Assembly (NCBI RefSeq): GCF_010681825.2
Contig: NZ_CP066776.1
Span: 2,728,001 to 2,792,000 of the forward strand
DNA length: 64,000 bases
Direction: 5' to 3'
DNA from: Sulfuriroseicoccus oceanibius
Lineage (GTDB): Bacteria; Verrucomicrobiota; Verrucomicrobiia; Verrucomicrobiales; SLCJ01
The translations under genes and the position numbers were made by a program. A model generated the notes under the pieces. The model did no database searches. It was not told the DNA's origin and saw only the letters and a program-made list of their open reading frames with translations. This document shows positions 43,615 through 56,270 of the stretch, piece by piece. The stretch's first letter is position 1, and every line of letters begins with the position of its first letter.

Positions 43615-44295
43615 ATGGAGCCGTCCGACATCCTGCGCATCCGCGGAAGTGGCGTCCGCCACCACGTGATCCGCGATGCCTCGGAGCTCTATCTCATCGA
43701 TACCGGGTTCATCGGAGGAATCCGTCAGCTTGAACAGGCTCTCACTGCTCGCGGATGGCGCCATCTTCCCATTCGCGGGATCCTACTAACCCACGGTCAC
43801 CTCGACCATATCCTCAACGTCGCACGACTGGCGGCCCAATACGACGCGTGGATCGCCGCACCAGAGGCGGACCTCGCCCACTACGAGGGCAAAGCCCGCT
43901 ATCACGGAATGTCCCGGATAGCCGGCGCACTGGAAGCGGTTGGCAAACCATTACTCGGCTTCCACACATTCACTCCGAACCGCCTGATCAACGACGGAGA
44001 TCAAATTGAAATCGGCAGTGGGCTTCGCGTCGTCCAACTGCCCGGACACACCGCAGGGCATTGTGGATTCTTAAATGAGGCATCGGGCCTTCTCTTCTGC
44101 GGCGACCTGTTTGCCAGCTTCGACCGGTTCAGCCATCTTCCTCCGACCATCTTCAACCAGGACAACCATCAAGCCAGAGCAAGCCTGACCAAAGCGCTGG
44201 ATCTACCACTGACCGGCGTTCTACCCAACCACGGAGACATGGCACCATCAGGAGTACATCTGAAACGGATGCGAAAGCTGGCAGAGCGGCTGTGA
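43615..44295 (+). CDS. Metallo-beta-lactamase-fold hydrolase
   Basis: The zinc-binding motif T-H-G-H-L-D-H (residues 59-65) is intact. The later histidine in LPGHTAGHCGF, the aspartate in LFCGDLF and the last histidine in LPNHGD complete the binuclear site. The 226-residue size is that of glyoxalase II-like and general hydrolases, but the glyoxalase II C-terminal domain is missing. The substrate cannot be named. It starts 4 bp after the small membrane protein gene. Confidence 0.88.
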   Translation: MEPSDILRIRGSGVRHHVIRDASELYLIDTGFIGGIRQLEQALTARGWRHLPIRGILLTHGHLDHILNVARLAAQYDAWIAAPEADLAHYEGKARYHGMSRIAGALEAVGKPLLGFHTFTPNRLINDGDQIEIGSGLRVVQLPGHTAGHCGFLNEASGLLFCGDLFASFDRFSHLPPTIFNQDNHQARASLTKALDLPLTGVLPNHGDMAPSGVHLKRMRKLAERL

Positions 44296-44346
44296 TCTTT
44301 TTTTCAACTCGCGCCCCAAGCTGATTTGACGCTATAAATAGACGCG

Positions 44347-44556
44347 ATGATTCCCACTGACGTCTCAAAATTAGCTCCGCAAGAGAAGTTCCAGCTAATG
44401 GAAGCTTTGTGGGACGACATGCGTGAAATCGTCGATGGAGCCGATGTTCCAGATGAGCACAAGGAGCTCTTGGATGGCAGACGCAGTCAGGCAGAAGCAG
44501 ACCACGCCGAACTCATCCCTTGGGCCCAAGCCAAAGCCGATCTGATCAAGGGGTGA
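44347..44556 (+). CDS. Antitoxin of addiction module (PF09720 family)
   Basis: The 69-residue protein has the PF09720 pattern: KLAPQEKFQLMEALWDDM at the N-terminus and ELLDGRRSQAEADHAELIPW at the C-terminus. These unstable antitoxins neutralise RelE/ParE-type toxins and often repress their own operon. The stop overlaps the toxin start (GTGA, 44553-44556), giving tight coupling. It is not a cassette: no attC is nearby. Confidence 0.88.
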   Translation: MIPTDVSKLAPQEKFQLMEALWDDMREIVDGADVPDEHKELLDGRRSQAEADHAELIPWAQAKADLIKG

Positions 44557-44855
44557 AAGCTCTGGTCATCTCCAAAGGTGCCGTTCAAGACATTCGTGAC
44601 GGAAGCTCATTTTACGATGCTCTGGATCTGGGTCTTGGCGAGTATTTCACCTCAACGATGATCGCCGAGATCGAAGGGCTCCGGATCACCGGAGGAACCC
44701 ATCGGAAAGCCTACGCGGATTACCATCGACTACTCGTCCGAAAATTTCCGTACGCCGTCTACTACACGTCGGAAGATGACAGAATCATCGTTTGGGCCGT
44801 TGTCGACTGCCGCCGCAATCCAGACTGGATTCGCGACCACTTGAAGCAGCTGTAA
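44553..44855 (+). CDS. RelE/ParE-family toxin
   Basis: It starts with GTG at 44553, overlapping the antitoxin stop by four bases. The 100-residue product has the RelE/ParE fold pattern: AVQDIRDGSSFYDALDLGLG, then LVRKFPYAVYYTSEDDRIIV and VVDCRRNPDW. Toxins paired with PF09720 antitoxins act as RNases on mRNA or as gyrase poisons; the mode cannot be told here. The basic residues expected near the active site are partly present (H57 region, R and K in the VRKFP motif). Confidence 0.85.
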   Translation: MKALVISKGAVQDIRDGSSFYDALDLGLGEYFTSTMIAEIEGLRITGGTHRKAYADYHRLLVRKFPYAVYYTSEDDRIIVWAVVDCRRNPDWIRDHLKQL

Positions 44856-44996
44856 GCCGCCTCCAGCTAACCCGCCGCTCCCGACTGCCGCTCATTGTCC
44901 GATGACCTTTTTCATAAAACGTAAAACCTAACCACCCTAAAACCATCTCCATCGAACCGCGACAACTGAAAACTGCCAGCTGGCACACCCGCAAAC

Positions 44997-47900
44997 TTAC
45001 CCCAACAACTCCTTCAAATCCTTGTCATCGAGGCCACCCATCATCGGTGCACGGTCGTCGATTGCCAGGTCGATCACGCCCTGTTTGCGTCGCTGAAGGC
45101 GCAGCACTTTCTCCTCGATCGTTCCGCGGGTGATGAGCTTGTAGACGGTCACCGGACGGTCCTGTCCGATACGGTGGGCGCGGTCGGTGGCCTGGGCTTC
45201 GACCGCTGGGTTCCACCACGGATCAAAATGCACGACGGTATCGGCGGCGGTGAGGTTGAGGCCATAGCCGCCGGCCTTTAGGCTGATCAAGAACACAGGA
45301 GCCTTCCCCTTTTGGAAACGATCCACGACCTCGCGGCGGTTCTGGGTCTGGCCGTCGAGATAGCCATAATCCCACCCTTCCGCCTGCAGGTCCTCTTCGA
45401 TCAATCGCAGCATTTGAACGAACTGACTAAAGACCAAAACGCGGTGTCCCCCCTCAATTGACTCGCGCAATATCTCGCGCAAGAGCTCACGCTTGGCACT
45501 CAGATCGGCGTCTGAAACCTTCGCCAATGCCGCCTCATCGAGCCCCAAAAGACGCAAATCACAGCACGACTGACGTAGCCGCAGCAGTGCGGTGAGCATC
45601 GCCATCCGGCCTGCTCCGCCACCCTGTTTTGCCAGATCCTTGACCTTGCCACGTGCCTCGTTGACGAGCTTTCTGTACAGGGATGCCTGGGCTGCAGTGA
45701 GGTCGGCATAGGCAACTTGAACCAACTTTTCGGGCAACTCCGGAGCCACTTCCGACTTCGTCCGACGCAGGAAAAACGGCTCGACCCGACGTGCCAATCG
45801 CCGCCCGATCGACGTATCCGGAGCCCCTCCGGCGAGTGGTTTTTCATAGCGATCCTGGAACGTTTTGAAGCCTCCGAGATACCCCGGTTGGATGAATTCG
45901 AAGATCGACCACAGGTCGCGAACCGAGTTTTCCACAGGCGTTCCAGACAGTGCCACACGCGCTTTAGCCTGCAGTTCGCGCACTGCTTTCGCTGCCTGTG
46001 ATCGAGGGTTTCTTAACAAACTCGCCTCATCCAAAATCACCGCCGAAAACTCAAAATCTCGGTACAGCGAATCGAGGTCACGAGACACCAATCCATAGCT
46101 CGTGATGACAATATCCGAGGCATCCAACCCTGTGAATAACTTCTTACGCTGGGGGCCGTGGAGCGTCACCACCTGACGATCCGGCAACCACTTGGCCGCC
46201 TCCTGCTGCCAGTTCCCCAGCAGCGAGGTGGGAACCACAACCAGCGCCGGCGCCGACTTCTTTTCCCGCCGCTCCCCGCGCTTCAACCAATAGTCGATGA
46301 AGGTCAATGTCTGCAGCGTCTTGCCCAAGCCCATGTCATCGCCAAGCAATATGCCTCGTCCAGCCTCCGCCTGACGAATCATCCACTCAATTCCCTTCTT
46401 TTGGTAGTCGCGTAAGAAGCTCTCCAGATCAGCGATAGAGGACCAATTAACCGGCTTTTCCACAAGTCGCTGTGGTGGCTCGCTCCCCACCGCAGCCGAC
46501 AGGAAATCGGCCTGCACAGAGTCCACCTGGTAGCGCCCGGCGGCCGATTGACGCGGGTCGACATCGAGCAAAGTCTCGTGCATTTCCCGCACGGAATCGA
46601 GGTCGACTGCCACCGTCTGGCCACCAGCCTTGAAATGACTGCGGTTTGAGCGCAGCAAGTTATTCACATCCGCGCTGCTCAGACTGATCTCACGCCCCTG
46701 ATGAACGACCTTGTAGTCGATTTCTGCCATCAACCAGTCCTCCCCGGAGCCCTGCCAGGCAATTTGGGGCCGAACCACCGGTACATTGCCCGCGACGAAG
46801 GTAAACCGCTCGCCAAACTCGACGACCCACCCGTTTTCACGCCATCGTGGTGCTTTTTCTGCAATGAACTGAAAAATAGCGTCCGGTTGCTTATTCTTAA
46901 AGGATCCGTCAGCTTCCAAAATCCAGCCGTTCGACTCAATTTCGGCCAAAACCGCCTTCTCGAAGTCCCTGCGGCGCTGACGCATCATCGCCCGGCCATT
47001 TTCATCGATCGACCACACAACACTCGATTTTGCGTCGGGAGCGACCAAATTGGCACTTTTTACGCCCTCAGAGGAAGATCCTTTATTTACAGGGATGTAA
47101 GCGAATTTGACCGATCCTGCCAAATAGTTGGTCGACCCCTCGACTTCGAGCACAGGAACCGGCGGCGCATCGTCGAGTTGTACACATTGGGCCAGCTCAT
47201 TTTCCAACGCAGTCATCTCAAAGGTCTCGCGCAGATCGTCCAAATGGCCGACCAACCACTCAACTGAAACCGTCAGTGGCGCGACGGTGGCGTCGAGGGC
47301 CGCTGCCAGCCAACCTGCGAGCTCGCGCTGCTCGATCGGTGACCAGCCATCGCCAGGGCCAGCAACAGGAACCGCAGACCAACGACCCGACTGTGAATAA
47401 CTCAACCGCCAGCAATTTACGCCTCCAGCCCCTTTAAGAAGGACATCCGCAGACTTACTCTCAGACTTATTGATGCAGTTATTCGCATCATTATTCACAG
47501 TTATCGACACCTCCCAATCGCCCGGATCATCAGAGTCGCATGAGAATTCCGCAGTGAGCTGGGGTCGATGTTCCAAGCCATTCAGAGAGACCGCGTGATC
47601 GCCGACAAAGACAACCTCCCCTTCCCCTCTGCCCGTGGGGATCGATCCCTGGGCGGCTCTAAGCTGTGTGAATAACTCAAGCACCTGCGCAACCGGCACC
47701 GACAGCATGGCCGAAGTGCGCGGAGCACCAATCTTCTCCAACCACTGGTTGAGCACCATCTGCTCGACCGGTGAAGAGTTCGCATTCGAGGCATCGCCAC
47801 GCACCACTTTGAGCCCGGCATTTTTCGCACCGGCAGCTTTTCCAACCCATGCTTCGGAGAGCTCGACTGCGGTCGCCCATTCCGAATCGCTCAGAGGCTT

Positions 47901-48236
47901 CGCTTGAGAGTTATTCACAGCGGCCGGCTTAGGCTTCTTCGCGGTCGGCTTCGGTGTCGGTGCAACCGACTGCTCGATCCACGCCAACGCAACCGCTACC
48001 GAGTGACCGCACAGCGCCCCGGTTGATCGCGCTTCCGGACAGCTGCAAAAGTTTTTCACATCGTCACGCCCGAGCACGCGGAAGCCGGCAGCCATCGCGC
48101 GTCCACCGGCACGCACCGATCCACGCATCACCGGGTCCTGCCAATCGGCCGCGGTGACCGAGGCGACGAGTTCCTTGCCTTGTTTCATTGCCTTCCATCC
48201 GGCGACGTTGCCGAGCCATTGCGTGGTGAGTTCCAT
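44997..48236 (-). CDS. SWIM-domain SNF2 family helicase
   Basis: The 1079-residue protein starts with a SWIM zinc finger (C64, C66, C76, H78 in NFCSCPEARSTGALCGH). A long divergent middle region (about 85-560) leads to the Swi2/Snf2 ATPase. Walker A is DDMGLGKTLQ near residue 633, motif II is DEAS near 735 in place of the usual DEAH, and GTPVENSVRDLWSIF, LVFSQFVQMLRL and ATDRAHRIGQDRPV follow. It may move along DNA or remodel protein-DNA complexes. Some phage-defence systems (for example DISARM drmD) use SNF2 enzymes, but no such partner genes adjoin. It ends in a repeat-rich region. Confidence 0.88.
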   Translation of the reverse strand: MELTTQWLGNVAGWKAMKQGKELVASVTAADWQDPVMRGSVRAGGRAMAAGFRVLGRDDVKNFCSCPEARSTGALCGHSVAVALAWIEQSVAPTPKPTAKKPKPAAVNNSQAKPLSDSEWATAVELSEAWVGKAAGAKNAGLKVVRGDASNANSSPVEQMVLNQWLEKIGAPRTSAMLSVPVAQVLELFTQLRAAQGSIPTGRGEGEVVFVGDHAVSLNGLEHRPQLTAEFSCDSDDPGDWEVSITVNNDANNCINKSESKSADVLLKGAGGVNCWRLSYSQSGRWSAVPVAGPGDGWSPIEQRELAGWLAAALDATVAPLTVSVEWLVGHLDDLRETFEMTALENELAQCVQLDDAPPVPVLEVEGSTNYLAGSVKFAYIPVNKGSSSEGVKSANLVAPDAKSSVVWSIDENGRAMMRQRRRDFEKAVLAEIESNGWILEADGSFKNKQPDAIFQFIAEKAPRWRENGWVVEFGERFTFVAGNVPVVRPQIAWQGSGEDWLMAEIDYKVVHQGREISLSSADVNNLLRSNRSHFKAGGQTVAVDLDSVREMHETLLDVDPRQSAAGRYQVDSVQADFLSAAVGSEPPQRLVEKPVNWSSIADLESFLRDYQKKGIEWMIRQAEAGRGILLGDDMGLGKTLQTLTFIDYWLKRGERREKKSAPALVVVPTSLLGNWQQEAAKWLPDRQVVTLHGPQRKKLFTGLDASDIVITSYGLVSRDLDSLYRDFEFSAVILDEASLLRNPRSQAAKAVRELQAKARVALSGTPVENSVRDLWSIFEFIQPGYLGGFKTFQDRYEKPLAGGAPDTSIGRRLARRVEPFFLRRTKSEVAPELPEKLVQVAYADLTAAQASLYRKLVNEARGKVKDLAKQGGGAGRMAMLTALLRLRQSCCDLRLLGLDEAALAKVSDADLSAKRELLREILRESIEGGHRVLVFSQFVQMLRLIEEDLQAEGWDYGYLDGQTQNRREVVDRFQKGKAPVFLISLKAGGYGLNLTAADTVVHFDPWWNPAVEAQATDRAHRIGQDRPVTVYKLITRGTIEEKVLRLQRRKQGVIDLAIDDRAPMMGGLDDKDLKELLG

Positions 48237-48400
48237 GAAGATGATTGGGTAAAGGGAGCGAGCGCTTGTTCAACGCCGAGTCTGCGGGTGGATTCGACGA
48301 TACGCCATCCCGCATGATCACCCGTACCATGATTTCGCCGTGCGCAAAGACGTAGAAGCCCCGAGGCGTGAATCGCAGCGACCATCTTCGTCCCCCGCCC

Positions 48401-48491
48401 AGGTAAACCGCACCTTCGGCGCGTGGATCAATTGGCCAACCCACCTGCGGTTGAAACCGCAGGCTAACCAGTAAGCGATCGCTCCGCGATG
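48401..48491 (-). repeat. Three-hairpin dispersed repeat, reverse copy
   Basis: GGTAAACCGCACCTTCGGCG, then CCTGCGGTTGAAACCGCAGG, then GCTAACCAG and ATCGCTCCGCGAT. It is the reverse orientation of the 13949 element. Confidence 0.85.
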
Positions 48492-48629
48492 TCCCCGAGA
48501 TCCAACCAGCCCCTCCAAAGGCTACGAGCCCGACGCGGGCCTCGATGACGCCCGGCAACCAATCCCCACACCTCACCTCTCCTTCCTCTGCGTCTCTGCG
48601 TGAGCCCTCCCTGTCATTCTCCCTTTGGG

Positions 48630-48905
48630 TTCTTTGGGGCTTTGCGTGAGATTCCAAATCCCCTCCGCGACTCGATTGCGATATCGATGAGAATATCGAT
48701 GAGGATTCCGCCCCGACGCCCAATCCCCACTCCTCACCTTTGCGTGTCACCGGCTCCGCGTGAGCCCTCCCTTTTAAATTCCCCCTTTGGGTTCTTCGGG
48801 GCTTTGCGTGAGATTCCAAATCCACTCCGCGACCCGATTGCGATATCGACGAGAATATCGATGAGGATTCCGCCCCGACACCCAATCCCCACTCCTCACC
48901 TTTGC
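48630..48905. repeat. Tandem duplication of a ~157-bp block with GAT-hexamers
   Basis: Two near-identical blocks each carry TTTGGGTTCTT, GCTTTGCGTGAGATTCCAAA, CGATTGCGATATCGA and GAGGATTCCGCCCCGAC. The hexamer part is GATATC-GATGAG-AATATC-GATGAG in the first copy, with one change in the second. Confidence 0.85.
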
Positions 48906-49154
48906 GTCTCCGCGTCTCTGCGTGAGCCATCCCAATCGATCACCTCTCCTCGGTGCTCTGCGTGAGCCCCCCCACACACAAAAGGCGGTCGAATTTTCTG
49001 AAAGGTCACCTACCATCGCGGGATTTTACTTTCCCTTTTCCGAAGGCGGAGGATTATGCTTGCCGTCTTTGGTGAATCCATTCACTCATCCACCAGCACC
49101 GCCCGGATGCGCTCATCCCGGCGCGATCACCCTTCGCTCACTTCCGACTGCTTC

Positions 49155-49997
49155 ATGAAGATCATTGCCATTGCCAACCAGAAAGGGGGCGTGGGAAAAA
49201 CCACGACCTCGATCAACCTCTCCGTATGTCTTGCCGAGCTGGGCAAGCGGGTGTTGTTGATCGATCTGGATCCGCAGGCCAATGCAACCTCCGGACTCGG
49301 AGTCGAACTTCCCGACGATGACGAGGACGCCTCATTCAGTCTTTACCACCCGTTGATCGGTGACGTCCCCGCATTGGACAAAGTGATGCCGACCCGGATT
49401 GAGAACCTGTCGATCATTCCATCGGAGATGAACCTGGCGGGAACCGAGATCGAGCTCGCCCGCACCGACAACCATCTCACTCGATTGCAAGAGGTGCTCG
49501 CCCCATTGCGCGAGGCCGATCAATTCGATTACTGTTTCCTCGACACCCCGCCCTCGCTCGGTGTTCTGATGACCACCTCGCTGGCCGCGTCCGACGAAGT
49601 ACTCATTCCACTCCAGTGCGAATGGTTCGGCTTGGAAGGCTTGGCCAAGATTGTCGGCGTGATCGAGCAGATCCGCGATTCGGGTGCCAATCCTAATACC
49701 GGGGTGGAAGGCATCGTGATGACCATGTTCGACAGCCGCACCAATTTGGCACGTCAGGTCACCGACGAAGTACGCGCCCATTTTGAGGAACAGGTTTACA
49801 ACACAGTGATCCCACGCAGCATCCGTCTCGGAGAGTCCCCTAGCTTCGGCTTGCCGATCATCGAGCACGACCCACGAGGTCCGGGTGCCAATGCCTACCG
49901 CTCGCTGGCAAAAGAGTTTCTTGCACGTCACACGACCACATCCGATCCATCAACAGAGGAACACAGCGCGACGGATGCAGCCGCCGATGGCGCTTAA
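49155..49997 (+). CDS. parA: ParA-family chromosome-partition ATPase
   Basis: The ATG at 49155 gives MKIIAIANQKGGVGKTTTSI, with the deviant Walker A K-G-G-V-G-K-T-T at residues 10-17. The switch motifs DLDPQANAT and LDTPPSLGVL follow. The length of 280 residues fits chromosomal ParA/Soj. The last 25 residues are Ala/Thr/Asp rich. No parB or parS-like sequence follows; a terminator and secA come next, so parB is elsewhere or absent. A chromosomal role is likely but not proven. Confidence 0.9.
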   Translation: MKIIAIANQKGGVGKTTTSINLSVCLAELGKRVLLIDLDPQANATSGLGVELPDDDEDASFSLYHPLIGDVPALDKVMPTRIENLSIIPSEMNLAGTEIELARTDNHLTRLQEVLAPLREADQFDYCFLDTPPSLGVLMTTSLAASDEVLIPLQCEWFGLEGLAKIVGVIEQIRDSGANPNTGVEGIVMTMFDSRTNLARQVTDEVRAHFEEQVYNTVIPRSIRLGESPSFGLPIIEHDPRGPGANAYRSLAKEFLARHTTTSDPSTEEHSATDAAADGA

Positions 49998-50011
49998 TAC
50001 CCACACTCCTG

Positions 50012-50038
50012 AACCCGTGCCGACCGCACGGGTTTTTC
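50012..50038 (+). terminator. Rho-independent terminator after parA
   Basis: AACCCGTGC (50012-50020) pairs with GCACGGGTT (50026-50034), followed by T residues. Confidence 0.88.
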
Positions 50039-50146
50039 GTTCCCCGACAGGTGCGATGCAAGAAATCCGCCCTATATCACATATTTTCCTTCCATCATCC
50101 GGCGCAATGCCTTGACTTTGCCCCACAACTCGAAAGATTTCCCCAA

Positions 50147-53320
<3,174 letters not shown>

Positions 53321-53348
53321 GCGCGAGCTCTGGCAGTAGAAACTCATC

Positions 53349-53380
53349 AAGGAGCTTCGGGAAACCGGAGCTCCTTTTTT
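53349..53380 (+). terminator. Rho-independent terminator after secA
   Basis: A twelve-base stem AAGGAGCTTCGG (53349-53360) pairs with CCGGAGCTCCTT (53365-53376) through one wobble pair, with a GAAA loop and a T tract. Confidence 0.94.
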
Positions 53381-53564
53381 GTTTGAGTAGCAGGTAGCCA
53401 GTAGGGCGTAGGTTGGGCTTGTTCGGCGTCCCACGAGATCGCGGACGTCTACTGGAACGCGCCCCGGACCGCCGGATTGCACCCAGCCATCAAAAAACAA
53501 GCCGAGCGCAGCGAGCACTCTCGCCCGTCGCTTCCAGACACGTCTTCGCACGCGCCCCACCATC

Positions 53565-53658
53565 CCGTCGCAGCGCGACGACTTACCGGCTAGCCTGCGG
53601 TTTCAACCGCAGGAAATCCCCGTCCGCATAGATCTCGTCCCGCAAGGGACGGATTACC
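53565..53658 (+). repeat. Three-hairpin dispersed repeat, forward copy
   Basis: CGTCGCAGCGCGACG, CTTACCGGCTAGCC, CCTGCGGTTTCAACCGCAGG and GTCCCGCAAGGGAC in order. Confidence 0.85.
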
Positions 53659-53677
53659 ATCGCTGACCTTGTTGGCG

Positions 53678-53770
53678 GATAAACCGCACCTTCGGCGCGG
53701 GAACACATTCATTCCTCTCCCCAGAGGATAAATCCTCTGGCTAACCAGTAACCCATCGCTTCGCGATGCC
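53678..53770 (-). repeat. Three-hairpin dispersed repeat, reverse copy
   Basis: GATAAACCGCACCTTCGGCG, CCAGAGGATAAATCCTCTGG, CTAACCAG and ATCGCTTCGCGAT. It forms an inverted pair with the copy at 53565. Confidence 0.85.
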
Positions 53771-54150
53771 CATGGGACGAGCGCCAAGAGCGCCACAGAG
53801 ACAACATCCATGCGGATCCCATCGCAATCCCAACAAGAACGCGCCCATCGGACCGCCGGATTGCACCCGGCCATCGAAAGCCAACGCGAGCGCAGCGAGC
53901 ACTCTCCTCGTGCCTTGTTGTGCTTTTTCGTAGCTATCCCAGCGCCGCACGACACACACCGCATTTGATTGCAATATCGATCCGGCTCTGACGGGCTCTC
54001 TGTGAACCCCGCGTCCTCTGTGGTTGCTCCTCCCCCCCACCGCCGCGCAGCGCGCTGACTTCTACTGAAAACCGCCAATCTAAAAACGAGCAAACTATCG
54101 CCGCATTTCCCGCTTTTCAGAATGCCGAATCGGTCCTAGTCTGCGCGGCT

Positions 54151-55569
54151 GTGAGTTTGAGCCAACATATCTTTGACGACACCCCATCGTCGTTTTTCGC
54201 CGTGCTGACCTGGCGCTACGGACGCCAGTATATCGACGCGCTCGACCGCATGGAGGAAATGCAACGCCATCGCCATGGCGTGGGGCTGACGCGTGAGGAA
54301 TTGCTCGATGTGTGCGAGGACGTGATCTCCGCCAGCCGGGAAACACTCGACACCAACGGGGACGACGACGACACCAAACTCACCGCCCCAGGCATGCTGC
54401 GCCAGATGTTGGTTTCCAAATGGCTCGAAGAACCCAAGCGCAGCGACTACCAGCGCGTCTACTACTTGGACAACCGCGCAGAGATCCTGCTCGACTGCCT
54501 GCGCCGCATGGCCTACCCCGAGCAGGTCACGTTCACGGACAAACTGCACCTCGTCTGCGCCCGTATCCAGGACAAGACTGCGTTCACCGATCATCCGTTG
54601 TCGGACTTGGAAGCCTGTACCGACAACCTTCGCTACGGCTTGCAGGAACTGCGATCGCTGCAGCAAGGCATGGCACGCCTTACCCAGCGCCAGCTGCGCT
54701 CGGACTCGCTGAAGGAGAACCTGCAGGTGCTCTATGATGATTTCTCCGAGAACATTGGCCAGCGTTGTTACAAACAACTGATCGATCTCGATATCCCGGT
54801 GCGCCTCCCATTGGTGCGCGAGCAACTCGACGCCATCCGCCACGACCCGACCATCGTTGCCAAGATGGAGATCGAGCTGCAAAAGCGTCGCCCCGAGCTC
54901 AGCGATGACGAAATCTCGCTGCGCGTGGCACGCAGTATCCAGGATGCCGTGGACATGCTCGACAGCGTGGAGCCGCAAAGCGAGGCGGTTGACCGTCGTG
55001 CCGCGGACTTTGCCCGCCGATCGTTCGCACGCTTCCGTTACCTGCAGGAGGTTTCCAGCGGCCGCCGCTCCGAAATGCGTTCGCTCTTTGAACTGATCAA
55101 CGAACGTTACGCGGAGTGCAAACTGAGCAACCTCCCGGAGGACTTGCAATTGCCATCGCTGAACATTCCAGCAGTCGGCCTGCTCTCCGGCACGGATTCA
55201 CTCTTCCGCCCGCGCGGTCCGCGTGCCAAGGGCGTGAAAACGCGCATCCTCGAAGATCTCGACGACGGCGTGGATCTGGACCACGCGGTGGATGAGATGA
55301 CCGACAACATCAACAGCTCGCTGACAACGATGCGGGCCAACCGATTCTACCAAAGCCTAGGTGTTCCCAAGGACGGCCTCGCTTCACAACACCTCGAGCC
55401 CGCCGACGACGAATGGCTGCTCGAAGTGGTGGGCTTGCTGCTCCACGGAGAGACCACCGAAAGCGATTACCGCGTGCACTCACCGCGCGAAGACCACAAC
55501 GAACCGGAAACCAGCACGACCGGCGACTACGTGCTCGACCAATTTACGATCCATCCGAAAGCGCGATGA
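54151..55569 (+). CDS. jetA: JetA, kleisin-type subunit of Wadjet/MksF-like SMC complex
   Basis: It starts with GTG at 54151 (MSLSQHIFDDTPSSFFAVLT). The 472-residue protein matches the JetA (DUF3375/DUF5716-type) family, related to the kleisin MksF/MukF: a winged-helix N-terminus (about 1-150) with YGRQYIDALDRMEEMQ, long helices in the middle (150-330) and a C-terminal winged helix. The family bridges the two SMC heads. Its stop codon overlaps the jetB start by four bases (ATGA), so translation is coupled. Wadjet systems destroy plasmids; MksBEF relatives condense chromosomes. Confidence 0.85.
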   Translation: MSLSQHIFDDTPSSFFAVLTWRYGRQYIDALDRMEEMQRHRHGVGLTREELLDVCEDVISASRETLDTNGDDDDTKLTAPGMLRQMLVSKWLEEPKRSDYQRVYYLDNRAEILLDCLRRMAYPEQVTFTDKLHLVCARIQDKTAFTDHPLSDLEACTDNLRYGLQELRSLQQGMARLTQRQLRSDSLKENLQVLYDDFSENIGQRCYKQLIDLDIPVRLPLVREQLDAIRHDPTIVAKMEIELQKRRPELSDDEISLRVARSIQDAVDMLDSVEPQSEAVDRRAADFARRSFARFRYLQEVSSGRRSEMRSLFELINERYAECKLSNLPEDLQLPSLNIPAVGLLSGTDSLFRPRGPRAKGVKTRILEDLDDGVDLDHAVDEMTDNINSSLTTMRANRFYQSLGVPKDGLASQHLEPADDEWLLEVVGLLLHGETTESDYRVHSPREDHNEPETSTTGDYVLDQFTIHPKAR

Positions 55570-56270
55570 ACGAGATTCCCACACCCCAAGATGAAGCATC
55601 CCAGCAGTCCGCCGGGTTGTTTACTCCCAACCTGCAACCGCGGGACAAGCAGATGCTGCAAGACGTGGCGCACCGATTGCTGGCGCACGGATCGTTGCTA
55701 CGCGCCCGCGGATCGGAAAAAGCACTCTACGACTGGGCGATGGAGCACATGGGCTGGCTTGAGGACTGGGCGGAGGTCATTGGTCTCAAGATCATTGTCC
55801 AACGGGACGACCGCTTGATCATGGCGGTGCCTGAGGTGCCGAGCCTGACGCGCCGCCTGCGCCGGGACGAGACGCTCGTGGCGCTGGCCTTGTGGTACGA
55901 CTACGACGTCGAGGTGCGTGAAAATGGCGCGCACGATGTGTTCCTGACGGTGCGCGATTTCAACGAGCAGTTCTGCAGCAAGTTCCCATCGATGCAGCCG
56001 CTGTCGGCGTCGCGCTTGCGCGAGATCCTGCGAGGCTTTGCCAAGTTCAATTTGATCGAAACCGATTGGACCGACGACTTTTCCGACAGCGTGATCCAAG
56101 TGCTGCCGACCCTGCGCTTCGCCATTCCATTCCCGGACATCGAAGAGTGGCTCAAGGCTGCCAGTGCGTTCAACACAGAGGCCGAAAACCCGGCGGGTGA
56201 CGCAGCTGAAGAATCACCGGCAACCGAAGACGCCCCATCCAGCGACGAAACTGAAGACTCCGAGGCATGA
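55566..56270 (+). CDS. jetB: JetB, DUF4194/MksE-type subunit
   Basis: The ATG at 55566 overlaps jetA. The 234-residue product matches DUF4194/MksE: LTRRLRRDETLVALALWYDY, RDFNEQFCSKFPSMQPLSAS and RLREILRGFAKFNLIE, the usual pair of winged helices. MksE-type proteins bind the kleisin and control the SMC ring. The last 45 residues are an acidic Glu/Ala/Ser tail (SPATEDAPSSDETEDSEA). The stop overlaps the jetC start by four bases (ATGA). Confidence 0.87.
   Translation: MNEIPTPQDEASQQSAGLFTPNLQPRDKQMLQDVAHRLLAHGSLLRARGSEKALYDWAMEHMGWLEDWAEVIGLKIIVQRDDRLIMAVPEVPSLTRRLRRDETLVALALWYDYDVEVRENGAHDVFLTVRDFNEQFCSKFPSMQPLSASRLREILRGFAKFNLIETDWTDDFSDSVIQVLPTLRFAIPFPDIEEWLKAASAFNTEAENPAGDAAEESPATEDAPSSDETEDSEA

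Larger units (their letters stand above)
48237..49154. other. Spacer of 918 bp rich in repeats, no gene
   Basis: It contains a reverse three-hairpin repeat (48401-48491) and a tandem duplication of a block of about 157 bp (48630-48750 and 48787-48905) that includes CTTTGCGTGAGATTCCAAAT and GAT-hexamers. It also has several copies of the motif GCGTCTCTGCGTGAG. Open frames through it are low-complexity. Confidence 0.75.
53381..54150. other. Repeat-filled spacer upstream of jetA
   Basis: It contains a forward (53565-53658) and a reverse (53678-53770) three-hairpin repeat facing each other, and two copies of the block GGACCGCCGGATTGCACCC (53452 and 53852 areas). No gene is supported, and no promoter for jetA can be named. 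Confidence 0.75.
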
